DNA of 64,000 nucleotides from Paractinoplanes pyxinae (GTDB lineage Bacteria > Actinomycetota > Actinomycetes > Mycobacteriales > Micromonosporaceae): positions 186,001 through 250,000 of the forward strand of contig NZ_JAPNTZ010000010.1 of NCBI RefSeq assembly GCF_026626335.1. Direction: 5' to 3'. A program made the position numbers and the translations under genes. Each line of letters starts with the position of its first letter. The first letter of the stretch is position 1. The notes below the pieces were generated by a model. That model saw nothing but the letters and a program-made list of their open reading frames with translations. It did not search any database and was not told where the DNA came from. Positions 1-8,041 of the stretch are shown here, one piece after another.

Positions 1-129
1 GACGGCAAAAGCGCCTCCTCCATGCACGGCGACGCCTTCGTCATGTGGGACCCCGCCTTCATGGCCAAGCAGACCAAGAACTGCATCCTGAACCGCCGCA
101 CCTGCGACAACAACGGCTACCTGAAGTAG
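1..129 (+). CDS. C-terminal end of a secreted-type protein (possibly DUF1996)
   Basis: An open frame enters from the left edge in frame 1 and stops with TAG at 127-129, so only the last 42 residues are visible. They contain the stretch HGDAFVMWDP followed by two cysteines in KNCILNRRTCDNNG. A short acidic/aromatic HxDFxxxWD-like segment followed by Cys residues resembles the C-terminus of DUF1996-type secreted proteins, but that comparison is from memory and the visible part is too short to decide. No downstream gene is tightly coupled; about 100 bases separate it from the next start. Confidence 0.6.
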   Translation, partial: DGKSASSMHGDAFVMWDPAFMAKQTKNCILNRRTCDNNGYLK

Positions 130-229
130 CGCTCCCTAGCATCGTTCAGTGGCGGCTGAGCTCTCGTTCCGGCGGCGAGACGATCGACATCTTCCGGGCC
201 GGCGAGAGAGACCGGAAGGTGCATCTGGA

Positions 230-562
230 ATGAACACCGACGCGATCGTGGACGAGCTTGTGGCCGAAGGGCTCGACGACTGGGTCCCCGTCGACACGGT
301 GATCGGTGCCGCCCGGGAGGCGGCCGACGCGGCCGGGGTCGACTTCCGCGGGCTCACCGTCACGGTGCTCGAGCGACTGATCGTGGGCGGGCTGATGGTC
401 GCGGGCGACATCGGTGAGGACGGCTTCGAGAGCTGGCCCGACCCGGCGCCCGAGATGGTGCGTAAGGTCGTGGCGCAGGTCGAGTCGTTCGACTGGACGC
501 CGCTCGGCGGCGCGTGCTGGTTGGCCAACACGGCCGCCGGGGACGAGCGGGCCCGCGGCTAG
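230..562 (+). CDS. Hypothetical 110-aa acidic protein
   Basis: I chose the ATG at 230 (MNTDAIVDEL) because the sequence before it codes an arginine-rich, unlikely leader, while from here the composition becomes that of an ordinary soluble protein rich in Val, Asp and Glu. No signal peptide or membrane segment is visible. The protein has a helical N-terminal half and a Trp-containing C-terminal part (SFDWTPLGGACWLANT). I do not recognise the family. Its stop codon overlaps the stop of the convergent oxidoreductase gene by three bases, so the two genes end on each other. Confidence 0.6.
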   Translation: MNTDAIVDELVAEGLDDWVPVDTVIGAAREAADAAGVDFRGLTVTVLERLIVGGLMVAGDIGEDGFESWPDPAPEMVRKVVAQVESFDWTPLGGACWLANTAAGDERARG

Positions 563-1632
563 AAGCGTTGCACCTCGCCGGATTCGAGGGAGGCGTAGCA
601 GGCCTCGACCAGTTGCAGGGTGCGCAGGCCGTCGGCCGCGGTGGTGGGGGCGGGGGCCTCGCCGGCGACCTCGAGCATGAGGGCGCGCATCGGGCCGGCG
701 AAGGCGTCGGGAATCCAGCGGGTGGTGACCGGGTAGGGCAGCCAGCCGTCGGTGGGCAGCACCTGGCTGTTGACCTCGACCGTGTCGGGGCGGCCGTGCG
801 GGTAGTCGTAGAGCAGGCCGATCGTGCCGCGGATGGAGCCGTGCGAGCCGTCGATGCGGAACGTCGCCGACTGGTCGCCCGTGTGGTTCTCGTGGTTGAC
901 CTTGACGAGGCCGCGGCGGCCGCCGTCGAAGGTCAGCGTGGTGAACGTACGGGTCTCGCCGGCCACGGCTTGACCGGGGCGCCGGCCGCCGGCGCAGTAG
1001 ACCGTCGACGGGTCGCCCATCAGCGCGCGCACCGTGTCGAAGTAGTGGATCGAGTGGTACATCAGGTCGAGCCGGGGCGACGTGACCAGCCAGTCCCACG
1101 CGGTGAAGTCGGTGTCGATGTCGACGTCCACCACGACCGCCGTGACCTCGCCAATCCAGCCCGCCTCGGCCATCGCCCGCGCCGCTGCCATGCCCTCGCC
1201 GTACCGCATCTGATGGTTGACCACCAGCGACCGGCCCGCGGCCTGGGCCGCCTTCACCAGCTCGGCGCCCAGCTCGGAATTCACCGCCAGCGGCTTCTGC
1301 GCCAGCACGTGCTTGCCCGCCGCCAGCGCCTGCCGCACGATGGCCGGCTGCGCCTCGGGCACCACGGCCACGTCGACGATCTCGACCGCGGGGTCGGCCA
1401 GCAGCTCGTCGAGCGTGTAGGTGCGCGGCAGGTCGAACTCCTGCCGCACTTTTTCGGCCCGGGCGCCGTCGAGGTCGCAGATGCCGGCGACGGTCAAACC
1501 CGCTTTCCGGTACGCCGGGAGGTGCGCGACCTGCGTGATGGCCCCGGCCCCGACGACACCGATCGTCTTGCGGGCGTGCACGGGGACGGTCAGATCACAG
1601 GCGGCGGCGATGGGCTGCAGCTGCTGGAGCAC
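559..1632 (-). CDS. Gfo/Idh/MocA-family oxidoreductase
   Basis: A 357-residue NAD(P)-dependent sugar or polyol dehydrogenase-like protein. The Rossmann motif GVVGAGAITQVAHLPAY lies near residue 25, followed by a CDLDGARAE acidic loop and an AGKHVLAQKPLAVN segment, which corresponds to the EKP-type motif of the family (here QKP). The GTG at 1632 is preferred because GGAG sits 7 bases before it; longer starts reach into the operator region. The gene diverges from the solute-binding-like gene at 1728, and the spacer holds the candidate LacI operator at 1695-1706. Substrate unknown; the context suggests oxidation or epimerisation of a carbohydrate feeding the neighbouring genes. Confidence 0.85.
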   Translation of the reverse strand: MLQQLQPIAAACDLTVPVHARKTIGVVGAGAITQVAHLPAYRKAGLTVAGICDLDGARAEKVRQEFDLPRTYTLDELLADPAVEIVDVAVVPEAQPAIVRQALAAGKHVLAQKPLAVNSELGAELVKAAQAAGRSLVVNHQMRYGEGMAAARAMAEAGWIGEVTAVVVDVDIDTDFTAWDWLVTSPRLDLMYHSIHYFDTVRALMGDPSTVYCAGGRRPGQAVAGETRTFTTLTFDGGRRGLVKVNHENHTGDQSATFRIDGSHGSIRGTIGLLYDYPHGRPDTVEVNSQVLPTDGWLPYPVTTRWIPDAFAGPMRALMLEVAGEAPAPTTAADGLRTLQLVEACYASLESGEVQRF

Positions 1633-1694
1633 GATAATTCTCCACGTCGTCGTTTCGGGGCTGTTTCCCATATCACCATTGCGTGTAAGGTTAG

Positions 1695-1706
1695 TCAATC
1701 GTTTGA
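1695..1706. promoter_or_regulatory. Candidate LacI-family operator 1
   Basis: The word TCAATCGTTTGA is a near palindrome (TCAA..CG..TTGA) with the central CpG typical of LacI-family operators. It lies in the 95-base divergent spacer between 1632 and 1728. The identical 12-mer recurs at 7976-7987, and both copies continue with CG(G/A)CAG after one or two bases. The LacI-family regulator encoded at 3712-4743 is the obvious candidate ligand. Confidence 0.6.
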
Positions 1707-1727
1707 ACGGCAGCGATGGAGGCAGGC

Positions 1728-2918
1728 ATGAACGACGGTCACCGGCTGGAAATCTTCGGCCGCGCCTTCGACGGTTTCGAGCGCAGCCTCACCGATCAGC
1801 TCGCCCAGCTGCCCGGGGTCGACGCCGGCTACCAGCTGCTCGAGATCGAGGACCTGCAGCGTGAGGTGGTCGAGGGCTCGCTGGCCACCGACGGCCGGGC
1901 CGACGTGCTGATGCTGATCACCGACTGGCTGCCGTCGCTCATCGAGTCCGGCAAGCTCCTGCCGATCGGCAATCCCGAGCCCGACGCCTGGGCCCCGGCG
2001 CTGCGTGAGCTGCAGACGGGCAAGGACGGTCAGACGTACGGCATCGCCTACCACGACGGCCCGATGCTCTTCCTCTATCGCACCGACCTGTACGCCGACC
2101 CCAAGGAGCAGCAGGGCTTCGCCGACCGCTTCGGCTATCCGCTGGCCCCGCCCACCGACTGGACGCAGTTCCGCGACCAGGCAGTCTGGTTCGACCGCCC
2201 CTCCACCGGCCTGCGCGGCACGGTCCTGGCCGGTTACCCCGACGAGCACAACAATGTGTACGACTTTTTGACCCACCTGTGGAGCCGGGGTGGCGAGCTC
2301 ATCACCTCCGGCGGCCGTTCGGGTCTCGACAGTGCCGCCGCCGGTGAGGCGGTCGACTTCCTGCACGGCCTGTGGCACGTCGACCGGGTGGTCGACCCGG
2401 CCGCCGCCGCGTGGGACAGCGTCAGTTCGGGCGTGCACTTCGCCGCCGGCGAGGCCGCCATGATGGTCAACTGGTGCGGTTTCGCCGCCATGTCGGCCGA
2501 TCCCGGTTCGCCCACCCACGGCAAGGTCGGCTGCGCGCCCACGCCCGGCGCCGTCACCATGAACGCGTACTGGGTGCTGACCGTCCCGGCCGGCGCCCGC
2601 GACCCCGAACGCAGCGCCGAGCTCATCCGCCGGCTCACCACCCACGACATGGATGTGCGAACCGCGCTGGCCGGCGGCTCGGCCACCCGGCGCGACAGCT
2701 GGGCCGACCCGCGAGTCCGCGCCCTGGCGCCCTACTACGACGTGCTCGAGCAGGCGCACCAGCATTCCCGGTCGGTGCCGGTCGACCCGCGCTGGCCCCA
2801 GATCGCGGCCGTGCTCAACGAGATGATGCGGGCCGTAGTCGAAGAGGGCGCCGGCCGCACGGCCCTCGACAAGGCGCACGGCACGCTCGACGCGCTTCTC
2901 CTCCGTACGAAGGCATGA
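1728..2918 (+). CDS. Extracellular-solute-binding-protein-like, no signal peptide
   Basis: A 396-residue protein with the look of a family 1 ABC sugar-binding protein: LPIGNPEPDAWAPAL, YGIAYHDGPMLFLYRTDLY, and a C-terminal half with FAAGEAAMMVNWCGFAAM. The ATG at 1728 has GGAGG five bases upstream, which makes it the clear start. From that start there is no hydrophobic signal, lipobox or Tat motif, so as read it would stay in the cytoplasm. No ABC permease or ATPase gene lies near it. It is followed by the isomerase-like gene with an ATGA overlap, so the two are cotranslated. It may be a cytoplasmic ligand sensor or a relic of a transporter. Confidence 0.75.
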   Translation: MNDGHRLEIFGRAFDGFERSLTDQLAQLPGVDAGYQLLEIEDLQREVVEGSLATDGRADVLMLITDWLPSLIESGKLLPIGNPEPDAWAPALRELQTGKDGQTYGIAYHDGPMLFLYRTDLYADPKEQQGFADRFGYPLAPPTDWTQFRDQAVWFDRPSTGLRGTVLAGYPDEHNNVYDFLTHLWSRGGELITSGGRSGLDSAAAGEAVDFLHGLWHVDRVVDPAAAAWDSVSSGVHFAAGEAAMMVNWCGFAAMSADPGSPTHGKVGCAPTPGAVTMNAYWVLTVPAGARDPERSAELIRRLTTHDMDVRTALAGGSATRRDSWADPRVRALAPYYDVLEQAHQHSRSVPVDPRWPQIAAVLNEMMRAVVEEGAGRTALDKAHGTLDALLLRTKA

Positions 2919-3289
2919 GGTTCCTGGTCCGGCTCGAGACGACGCTGCCACCCGAGATGCCCGAGGACGAGCGGCAGGCCCTTCTCGACGCGGAACTCCA
3001 ACGCGGGCAAGAGCTCGTAGCGGCCGGCACGATCGAGCACATCTGGCGCCTACCCGGCCGCCTGGCGAACGTCGGCGTCTGGTCAGCAGCCGACCCCGAC
3101 GACCTGCACGCCGCACTGACCTCCCTACCGCTGTGGCGCTGGATGACCGTGCAGGTGGAACCCCTCGCCGCCCACCCGCTGACGAGCATCCCAGCCAACT
3201 CAGGAACCACCGGCACCGCGATCGCCGTGGCGGGCAACGCCGAGAGCCAGGTGGCGTACGGCGTCGCGAGCGGGGTGGGCAACGCCTAG
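2915..3289 (+). CDS. Muconolactone delta-isomerase-like protein
   Basis: The first ~91 residues (MRFLVRLETTLPPEM..., ELQRGQELVAAGTIEHIWRL, LTSLPLWRWMTVQVEPLAAHP) match the layout of muconolactone isomerase (CatC) family proteins, which are about 95 residues long. In this family the fold is a ferredoxin-like oligomer. The gene overlaps the previous one (ATGA). The last ~25 residues are odd: they are encoded by the first units of the 24-bp repeat array and read VAGNAESQVAYGVASG, ending at a TAG inside the repeat. Because cat-pathway genes are absent, the true substrate is probably not muconolactone. Confidence 0.7.
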   Translation: MRFLVRLETTLPPEMPEDERQALLDAELQRGQELVAAGTIEHIWRLPGRLANVGVWSAADPDDLHAALTSLPLWRWMTVQVEPLAAHPLTSIPANSGTTGTAIAVAGNAESQVAYGVASGVGNA

Positions 3290-3700
3290 GGCTGGGTGGC
3301 GAACGGGCGCCGCGTACTCCGTGGCGGGCAACGTCGAGAGCTAGGTGGCGTACGGCGCTGCGTACTCCGTGGCGGGCAACGCCGAGAGCTAGGTGGCGTA
3401 CGGCGTCGCGAGCTCCGCGGTGGGCAACGCCTAGGGCTGGGTGGCGAACGGGCGCCGCGAACTCCGTGGCGAGCAACGCCGAGAGTTAGGTGGCGAACGG
3501 CGCCGTGGACTCCGTGGCGGGCAACGCCCTGGATTGCGTGGCGGGTAGCGCCGAGAAATCGATGGCCAGCAGGGCCGAGGATTTGGTGGCAGGTGCGTCG
3601 CGAACTCGGTGCCGACAACTCGGTTGCGGGCAGCGTTGTCAGGTCGGTGGGCGGCGGTGCGGTGGATTCGGTGGCTCGTTAACTGGTGGCTGACGCCGTG
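3229..3700. repeat. Degenerate 24-bp tandem repeat (minisatellite)
   Basis: About 15-18 copies of a unit near 24 bases alternate between two variants: one like GTGGCGGGCAACGCCGAGAG plus 4 bases, the other like GTGGCGTACGGCGTCGCGAG plus 4. A higher-order repeat is visible: the stretch with GTGGGCAACGCCTAGGGCTGG occurs at 3275 and again at 3420, 145 bases apart. The array begins in frame inside the isomerase gene and fades out to the right in more diverged copies, reaching the convergent LacI gene. Many units contain an in-frame TAG, so it no longer codes. It fills the ~420-base space between two convergent genes. Confidence 0.8.
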
Positions 3701-3711
3701 AAAGTTGTGGG

Positions 3712-4743
3712 TCAGTCGCGGGTGAGTGGAGCTGTGGATTCGCGCTGGACGAGTTCCATCGCGGTGTTCACTACCTCGGCCACCTCGTCTTCGGGGGAGC
3801 TGGCCAGCAGCAGCTCGACGGCGCGCGCGCCCAGTTCCTGCAGGGGCATGCGGACGGTCGTCAGCGCGGGCACCAGGTGTTCGGCGAGCGGCAGGTCGTG
3901 CACGGCGACCACCGACACGTCCTCGGGGACGCGCAAACCGTTGCGGCGTAACGTGTCCAGCACACCGACGGCCATCGCCACGTTGGCCACGAAGACTGCC
4001 GTCGGCGACAGCACGCCGCCTCGCAGCAGTTGGGCCATCGCGTCGGCGCCGCCGCCCGGGGTGTAGTCGCCGCGCGCGATGCTCTCGGCCCGCACGTCGA
4101 GGCCCGCGAGCTTCATCGCCTGGCGGTAGCCGGTGGCGCGCCGGCGGGCGGTGTCGGCGCCGAACGGGCCGGCGACATGCACGATCTCTTGGTGTCCGAG
4201 CTCCAGCAGGTGCTCGACGGCGAGCTTGGCCGCCTGGGCGTCGTTGAGGATGACGAAGCGGTGGTGGTCGCCGGTGTCGCGGCGGTTCACCATCATCCAC
4301 GGCAGGCCGAGGCTTTCCAGCTTCTGCTGCTCGTGGGCGGTGGTCGGGCTGGCCAGCATCAGCCCGTCGACCCGGCCCTGGCCGAGCAGGTCGAGGTAGC
4401 GGTCCATGCTCGAGTTGGCGCCGGTCGACGAGCCGGTCACCAGCACGTGCCCCTGAGCCAGCGCGGCGCTCTCGGCGCCGGTGATGATCTCGGCGTAGAC
4501 CGGGTTGGCGAAGTCCGGGATCACCAGCCCGAGCGTGCCCGCCTTGGCCGTACGGAGGCTTCGAGCAGCCACGTTCGGGCGGTAGCCCAGGTTCTGGATC
4601 GCCTCGACCACGCGTTCGCGCGTGTCCGGACGGATCACCAGGCTCGGGTCCTCGTTCACCACCCGCGACACGATCGCCTTGTCGACGCCCGCGAGCCGCG
4701 CGACATCGACGAGCGTCACCCGCGTGCCGCGTCGCGCCGTCAT
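3712..4743 (-). CDS. LacI-family transcriptional regulator
   Basis: A 343-residue regulator. Residues ~8-60 are the HTH and hinge: TLVDVARLAGVDKAIVSRVV, then YRPNVAARSLRT. The rest is a periplasmic-binding-protein-like effector domain (LGLVIPDFANPVYAEIITGAE, VDGLMLASPT, SVVAVHDLPLAEHLVPALTTV). It lies 42 bases downstream of the VOC gene on the same strand and may be the last gene of that operon or have its own promoter. Two identical LacI-type palindromes at 1695 and 7976 in front of the flanking transcription units suggest that it controls both. The effector is unknown, probably a sugar or sugar acid. Confidence 0.9.
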   Translation of the reverse strand: MTARRGTRVTLVDVARLAGVDKAIVSRVVNEDPSLVIRPDTRERVVEAIQNLGYRPNVAARSLRTAKAGTLGLVIPDFANPVYAEIITGAESAALAQGHVLVTGSSTGANSSMDRYLDLLGQGRVDGLMLASPTTAHEQQKLESLGLPWMMVNRRDTGDHHRFVILNDAQAAKLAVEHLLELGHQEIVHVAGPFGADTARRRATGYRQAMKLAGLDVRAESIARGDYTPGGGADAMAQLLRGGVLSPTAVFVANVAMAVGVLDTLRRNGLRVPEDVSVVAVHDLPLAEHLVPALTTVRMPLQELGARAVELLLASSPEDEVAEVVNTAMELVQRESTAPLTRD

Positions 4744-4785
4744 CCCGCCCCGTCCCCTCGGCTCACCTTTCCGGTGACCTGCATG

Positions 4786-5256
4786 CTACGGCTCACGGCG
4801 GGCCGGGGGCTGAACCAGCTCCAGGGTGATGTCGTCCGGATCGACGAAGTAACAGGTAAATCCGCCCTTGTTGACGCCCGCGGTGATTTCTTGCGGCGGG
4901 CTCACAAATTCGACGCCGGCCGCCACGAGCCGCGTGTGCTCGGCCCGCGCGTCCTCCACACACATCGCCAGGTGGGCAGCGCCGGGCCGGTGGCGGTGCC
5001 CCGGCCCGAACGGCTCGCCCTGCGGCGTCCGGTATTCGACCAGTTCCAGGTCGTGCGTCGAGGCGCCCCGCGGCTGGCCGGGCACCCGCAGTTGGGCGAT
5101 TCGCAGGTCGGCGTCGTCATAGCCGACCAGGCGCCGGGTGTAGTCGTTGTTCTGCTCCTGCTGGTGCACCAGCTCGAAGCCGAGCAGGTCGCGGTAGAAC
5201 GCCACCGAGCGGTCGATGTCGGCCACCGTGAAGCTGAAATGCCACACGCCGCGCAT
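4786..5256 (-). CDS. VOC (glyoxalase/dioxygenase superfamily) protein
   Basis: A 156-residue protein with two beta-alpha-beta-beta-beta modules: WHFSFTVADIDRSVAFYRDLLGFE at the N-terminus and GAAHLAMCVEDARAEH, YFVDPDDITLELVQ in the second half. His6, the second-half HLAMCV and the final ELVQ provide the usual His/His/Glu metal-ligand pattern. Its ATG follows the TAG of the E1beta gene directly, so it is the fourth gene of the SDR-E1alpha-E1beta operon. The family includes epimerases, isomerases and dioxygenases. Here it probably acts on the same metabolite as the E1 pair. Confidence 0.85.
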   Translation of the reverse strand: MRGVWHFSFTVADIDRSVAFYRDLLGFELVHQQEQNNDYTRRLVGYDDADLRIAQLRVPGQPRGASTHDLELVEYRTPQGEPFGPGHRHRPGAAHLAMCVEDARAEHTRLVAAGVEFVSPPQEITAGVNKGGFTCYFVDPDDITLELVQPPARREP

Positions 5257-6231
5257 CTAGTGGGCCACCAGACTGCGTAGCGCGGCCGCGATGTCGTCGG
5301 TCTGCGGCAAGATCGTCTTGGCGAGCTGCACGGCGGCCGGGATGCGCGAATCGAGCGCGCCGACCCGACGCGGGGGAGCGCTCAGCGACACGCCCGACTC
5401 GACGACCCGGGCCACCACCTCGGCCCCGAAACCGCCGGTCAGGTTGGCCTCGTGCACGACCAGCAGCCGGCCGGTGCGGCGCACGCTGGCCAGCACGGCG
5501 TCGGTGTCGAACGGGTTGAGCCAGACGGCCTCGATGACGTCGGCGCTGATGCCGGTGGCGTCGACCGCGGCCTCGACCGACGACGTGATCGCACCCCAGG
5601 TGACGACCGTGACGTCGTCGCCCGCGCGGCGCAGCCGGTGCCCGCCGATGGCCGGGATCGGACCGCCGATCTGCACCTCGGCCTTCGCTCCGGCGTAGAG
5701 CGTGCGGTTCTCGATCACCACCACCGGGTCGTCGCAGGCCACGGCGGCCAGGGTCAGGTCGTACGCGTCCTGGGCCTGCACCGGCATCGCCACGCGAATG
5801 CCCGGCACGTGCAGAAGCAGCGCCTCCAGGTTTTGCGAGTGCTGCGCGCAGGCGCCGGGCGCGTTGCCCTGCTGCGTACGGATGGTCATCGGCGCCGACA
5901 GGCGGCCCTCGGAGACGTAGCGGACGTTCGCCGCCTGGTTCACGATCTGGTCGAACGCCACCAGCATGAAGTCGGCCCACATGATCTCGACGATCGGCCG
6001 GCGACCCATCATCGAGGCGCCGACCGCCGCGCCCAGCATGGCCGTCTCGGAGATCGGCGTGTCGAAAACCCTTTCCCCGTACGCCTTCCGCAGCCCACGA
6101 GTGACGCCGAAGACCCCACCCGGCAGGGCGACGTCCTCACCGAACAGCAGCGTCTCGGGCATCTGCTCCAGGCACCGGGCCAGCGCCGCGTTGATCGCCC
6201 CGCCGTAGGTGAGCTTGGCCGTCTCAGACAT
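5257..6231 (-). CDS. 2-oxoacid dehydrogenase-type E1 component, beta subunit
   Basis: A 324-residue protein similar to PdhB/AcoB: LLFGEDVALPGGVFGVTRGL near the start, then RVFDTPISETAMLGAAVG, RRPIVEIMWADFMLVAFDQI and a C-terminal transketolase-type domain with NPFDTDAVLASVRRTGRLLVVHE. GED and the ISE motif correspond to residues that contact thiamine diphosphate across the subunit interface. The start at 6231 overlaps the end of the alpha gene by 8 bases. No E2 or E3 gene is present in the window, so the complex must borrow these or work as a stand-alone ThDP enzyme. Confidence 0.9.
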   Translation of the reverse strand: MSETAKLTYGGAINAALARCLEQMPETLLFGEDVALPGGVFGVTRGLRKAYGERVFDTPISETAMLGAAVGASMMGRRPIVEIMWADFMLVAFDQIVNQAANVRYVSEGRLSAPMTIRTQQGNAPGACAQHSQNLEALLLHVPGIRVAMPVQAQDAYDLTLAAVACDDPVVVIENRTLYAGAKAEVQIGGPIPAIGGHRLRRAGDDVTVVTWGAITSSVEAAVDATGISADVIEAVWLNPFDTDAVLASVRRTGRLLVVHEANLTGGFGAEVVARVVESGVSLSAPPRRVGALDSRIPAAVQLAKTILPQTDDIAAALRSLVAH

Positions 6232-7183
6232 ACAGGTGCTCCCGGGCAGTCGACGGGTCGGTGAGGGGTGCGGCCAGCGCGCGCTCGGTGGCGGCGGCGA
6301 TCTCGGCGCGGGCCCGCTGCTCGACCGATTCCAGGGTCGAGGCGGCCACACCTTGGGCGGCGAGGGCGTTCTTCAGACGCACGATCGGCTCGTTCTTCTC
6401 GTCGGCCTCGAGCTCACCCGCCGGGCGGTACGTCTGCGCGTCGCCGATGTAGTGGCCGGTGATCCGCCGCGTGGCTGCCTCGATGAAGGTCGGCCCCCGC
6501 CCGTGCTCGGCCGTCGTGATGGCCAGGCCGACGGCCGTGGACACCTGCGCCGGGTCGTTGCCGTCGATGCGTACGGCGGGAATGCCCAGGGCATGGGCGC
6601 GCGCCGACAGGTCGGGGTTGCGCACCATGTCGTTGATCGGGGTGAGCTCGGAGTATTTGTTGTTCTCGCAGATGAAGACGACCGGCAGGTCCATGGCCGC
6701 GGCCAGGTTCAGCGTCTCGGAGACGCCGCCCTGGTTCATCGCGCCGTCGCCGAAGACGGTGAGCGCGACCCGCCCGGTGCCGTCGAACTTCGCGGCCAGC
6801 GCCGCACCGGCCGCGATCGGCGCGCCCGCCCCGACGATCGAGTTCTCGCCGTAGAAGCCGTACTCCGGCGCGGAGAAGTGCGCGGAACCGCCCCGGCCGC
6901 CGTTCACGCCGGTCTGCCGGTAGAGCAGCTCGGCCAGGATCTTCTCGGCCGGCACGCCGCGCGCGAGGGCCCAGCCGTGCCCGCGATAGGTGCTGAACAC
7001 CGCGTCCTGCGAGCGCAGCGTGCGGCAGGCCCCGACCGCGACGGCCTCCTGCCCGTTCTCGAGGTGGACCGACCCGACCACGTCGCCGTCGATCCGCAGC
7101 TGGAGAATCGTCTCTTCCAGCACCCGGATGCGCCACATGGCATGGAGATCCGCCAGTTGCTCGTCCTTCACGTTGACCTCCAT
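6224..7183 (-). CDS. 2-oxoacid dehydrogenase-type E1 component, alpha subunit
   Basis: A 319-residue alpha subunit (PdhA/AcoA family). It shows the ThDP-binding signature GDGAMNQGG ... ICENNKYSE (GDG-x~25-NN) and the typical RGHGWALARGVP, GRGGSAHFSAPEYGFYGENSIVG segments. The ATG at 7183 overlaps the SDR stop (TGATG), and the 3' end overlaps the beta gene. The length and the short N-terminus resemble acetoin-dehydrogenase E1 alpha more than pyruvate dehydrogenase. The substrate is not evident; the LacI control points to a carbohydrate-derived 2-oxo compound or diketone. Confidence 0.9.
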   Translation of the reverse strand: MEVNVKDEQLADLHAMWRIRVLEETILQLRIDGDVVGSVHLENGQEAVAVGACRTLRSQDAVFSTYRGHGWALARGVPAEKILAELLYRQTGVNGGRGGSAHFSAPEYGFYGENSIVGAGAPIAAGAALAAKFDGTGRVALTVFGDGAMNQGGVSETLNLAAAMDLPVVFICENNKYSELTPINDMVRNPDLSARAHALGIPAVRIDGNDPAQVSTAVGLAITTAEHGRGPTFIEAATRRITGHYIGDAQTYRPAGELEADEKNEPIVRLKNALAAQGVAASTLESVEQRARAEIAAATERALAAPLTDPSTAREHLYV

Positions 7184-7956
7184 CAGTCCATCTCCAGTCC
7201 GCCGTCGACGTTCAGCGCCTGCCCCGTGACGAACGAGGCGAAGTCGCTGACCAGGAAGGCGACGGCGTTGGCGAGCTCGTCGGGGTCGCCCACCCGCCCC
7301 AGCGGCGTGCGCGCGGCCACGTCGTCGAGGTATTGCCGGCCCGCGCCGTCCCCGAATTCCCGGTCGCGGTCGGCGAGGATGCCGGACCACATGTCGGTGA
7401 GGAAGACGCCTGGGCACACGGCGTTGACGCGGACCTCAGGCCCGTACGCCAAAGCCGCGCTCTTGGTCAGGGAAAGCAGTGCGGCCTTGCTGGCGGCGTA
7501 GTCCATGGCGTTCGGCCGCCCCGACCGCCCGGCGACCGAGCTGAGCGTGACGATGCTGCCGCCGCCGTTCTGTTTCATAAGCTCAGCCGCCGCCCGGAGC
7601 GTGTGAAACACTCCGGTGAGGTTGACGTCGAGGGTCCGCCGCCACTCGTCATCGGTGATCTCGGCCGGCGGCCGGGTCTTCATGATGCCGACCGCGTTGA
7701 CGAGAATGCTCAGCGGCCGCCCGGCCTTCTCGGCTGCCGCCCCAGGCACATCCCGGCAGGTCACAGGGTCGGACAGGTCGACACCGAGCGCGGGCACACC
7801 ACCCAGCTCGGCGGCGGCCTTCTCAAGCCGCTCCCCAGGCAGATCGGCGATGACAACACTCGCCCCACAACGAACAAGGGCGGCCGCAACGGCCCGGCCC
7901 AGCCCGCCACCGCCCCCGGTGACGAGCGCGGCCCGCCCAGAGAGGTCCATCAGCAT
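7183..7956 (-). CDS. Short-chain dehydrogenase/reductase (SDR)
   Basis: A 257-residue classical SDR: TGGGGGLGRAVA cofactor motif near residue 14, NAVG, SSVAGRSG with the catalytic Ser, YAASK with Tyr and Lys, and the C-terminal GQALNVDGG. The IADLP acidic residue after beta-2 suggests NAD preference. It is the first gene of a tight operon (SDR, E1alpha, E1beta, VOC). The second copy of the TCAATCGTTTGA palindrome ends 20 bases before the start. Two ATGs (7956, 7950) are possible; the first is taken because GGCGGG precedes it. Likely role: oxidation of a hydroxyl group to give the keto substrate of the E1 enzyme. Confidence 0.9.
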   Translation of the reverse strand: MLMDLSGRAALVTGGGGGLGRAVAAALVRCGASVVIADLPGERLEKAAAELGGVPALGVDLSDPVTCRDVPGAAAEKAGRPLSILVNAVGIMKTRPPAEITDDEWRRTLDVNLTGVFHTLRAAAELMKQNGGGSIVTLSSVAGRSGRPNAMDYAASKAALLSLTKSAALAYGPEVRVNAVCPGVFLTDMWSGILADRDREFGDGAGRQYLDDVAARTPLGRVGDPDELANAVAFLVSDFASFVTGQALNVDGGLEMD

Positions 7957-7975
7957 GTAGCCCGCCAACCATCGT

Positions 7976-7987
7976 TCAATCGTTTGA
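7976..7987. promoter_or_regulatory. Candidate LacI-family operator 2
   Basis: Second exact copy of TCAATCGTTTGA, 20 bases upstream of the SDR start, in the promoter region of the leftward operon. The match to the copy at 1695-1706, 6.3 kb away, continues on the right with CG(A/G)CAG. Two identical palindromes in front of two transcription units that flank a LacI gene are best read as operators of that regulator. Confidence 0.6.
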
Positions 7988-8041
7988 CCGACAGTATGAC
8001 GCCGACGTAGAGCCGTCAAGCAAAACCGGCAGGGGCAGCCT

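Noticed and set aside
3229..3700. Possible CRISPR array
   Set aside because: Units are directly adjacent without unique spacers and diverge gradually; no cas genes nearby.
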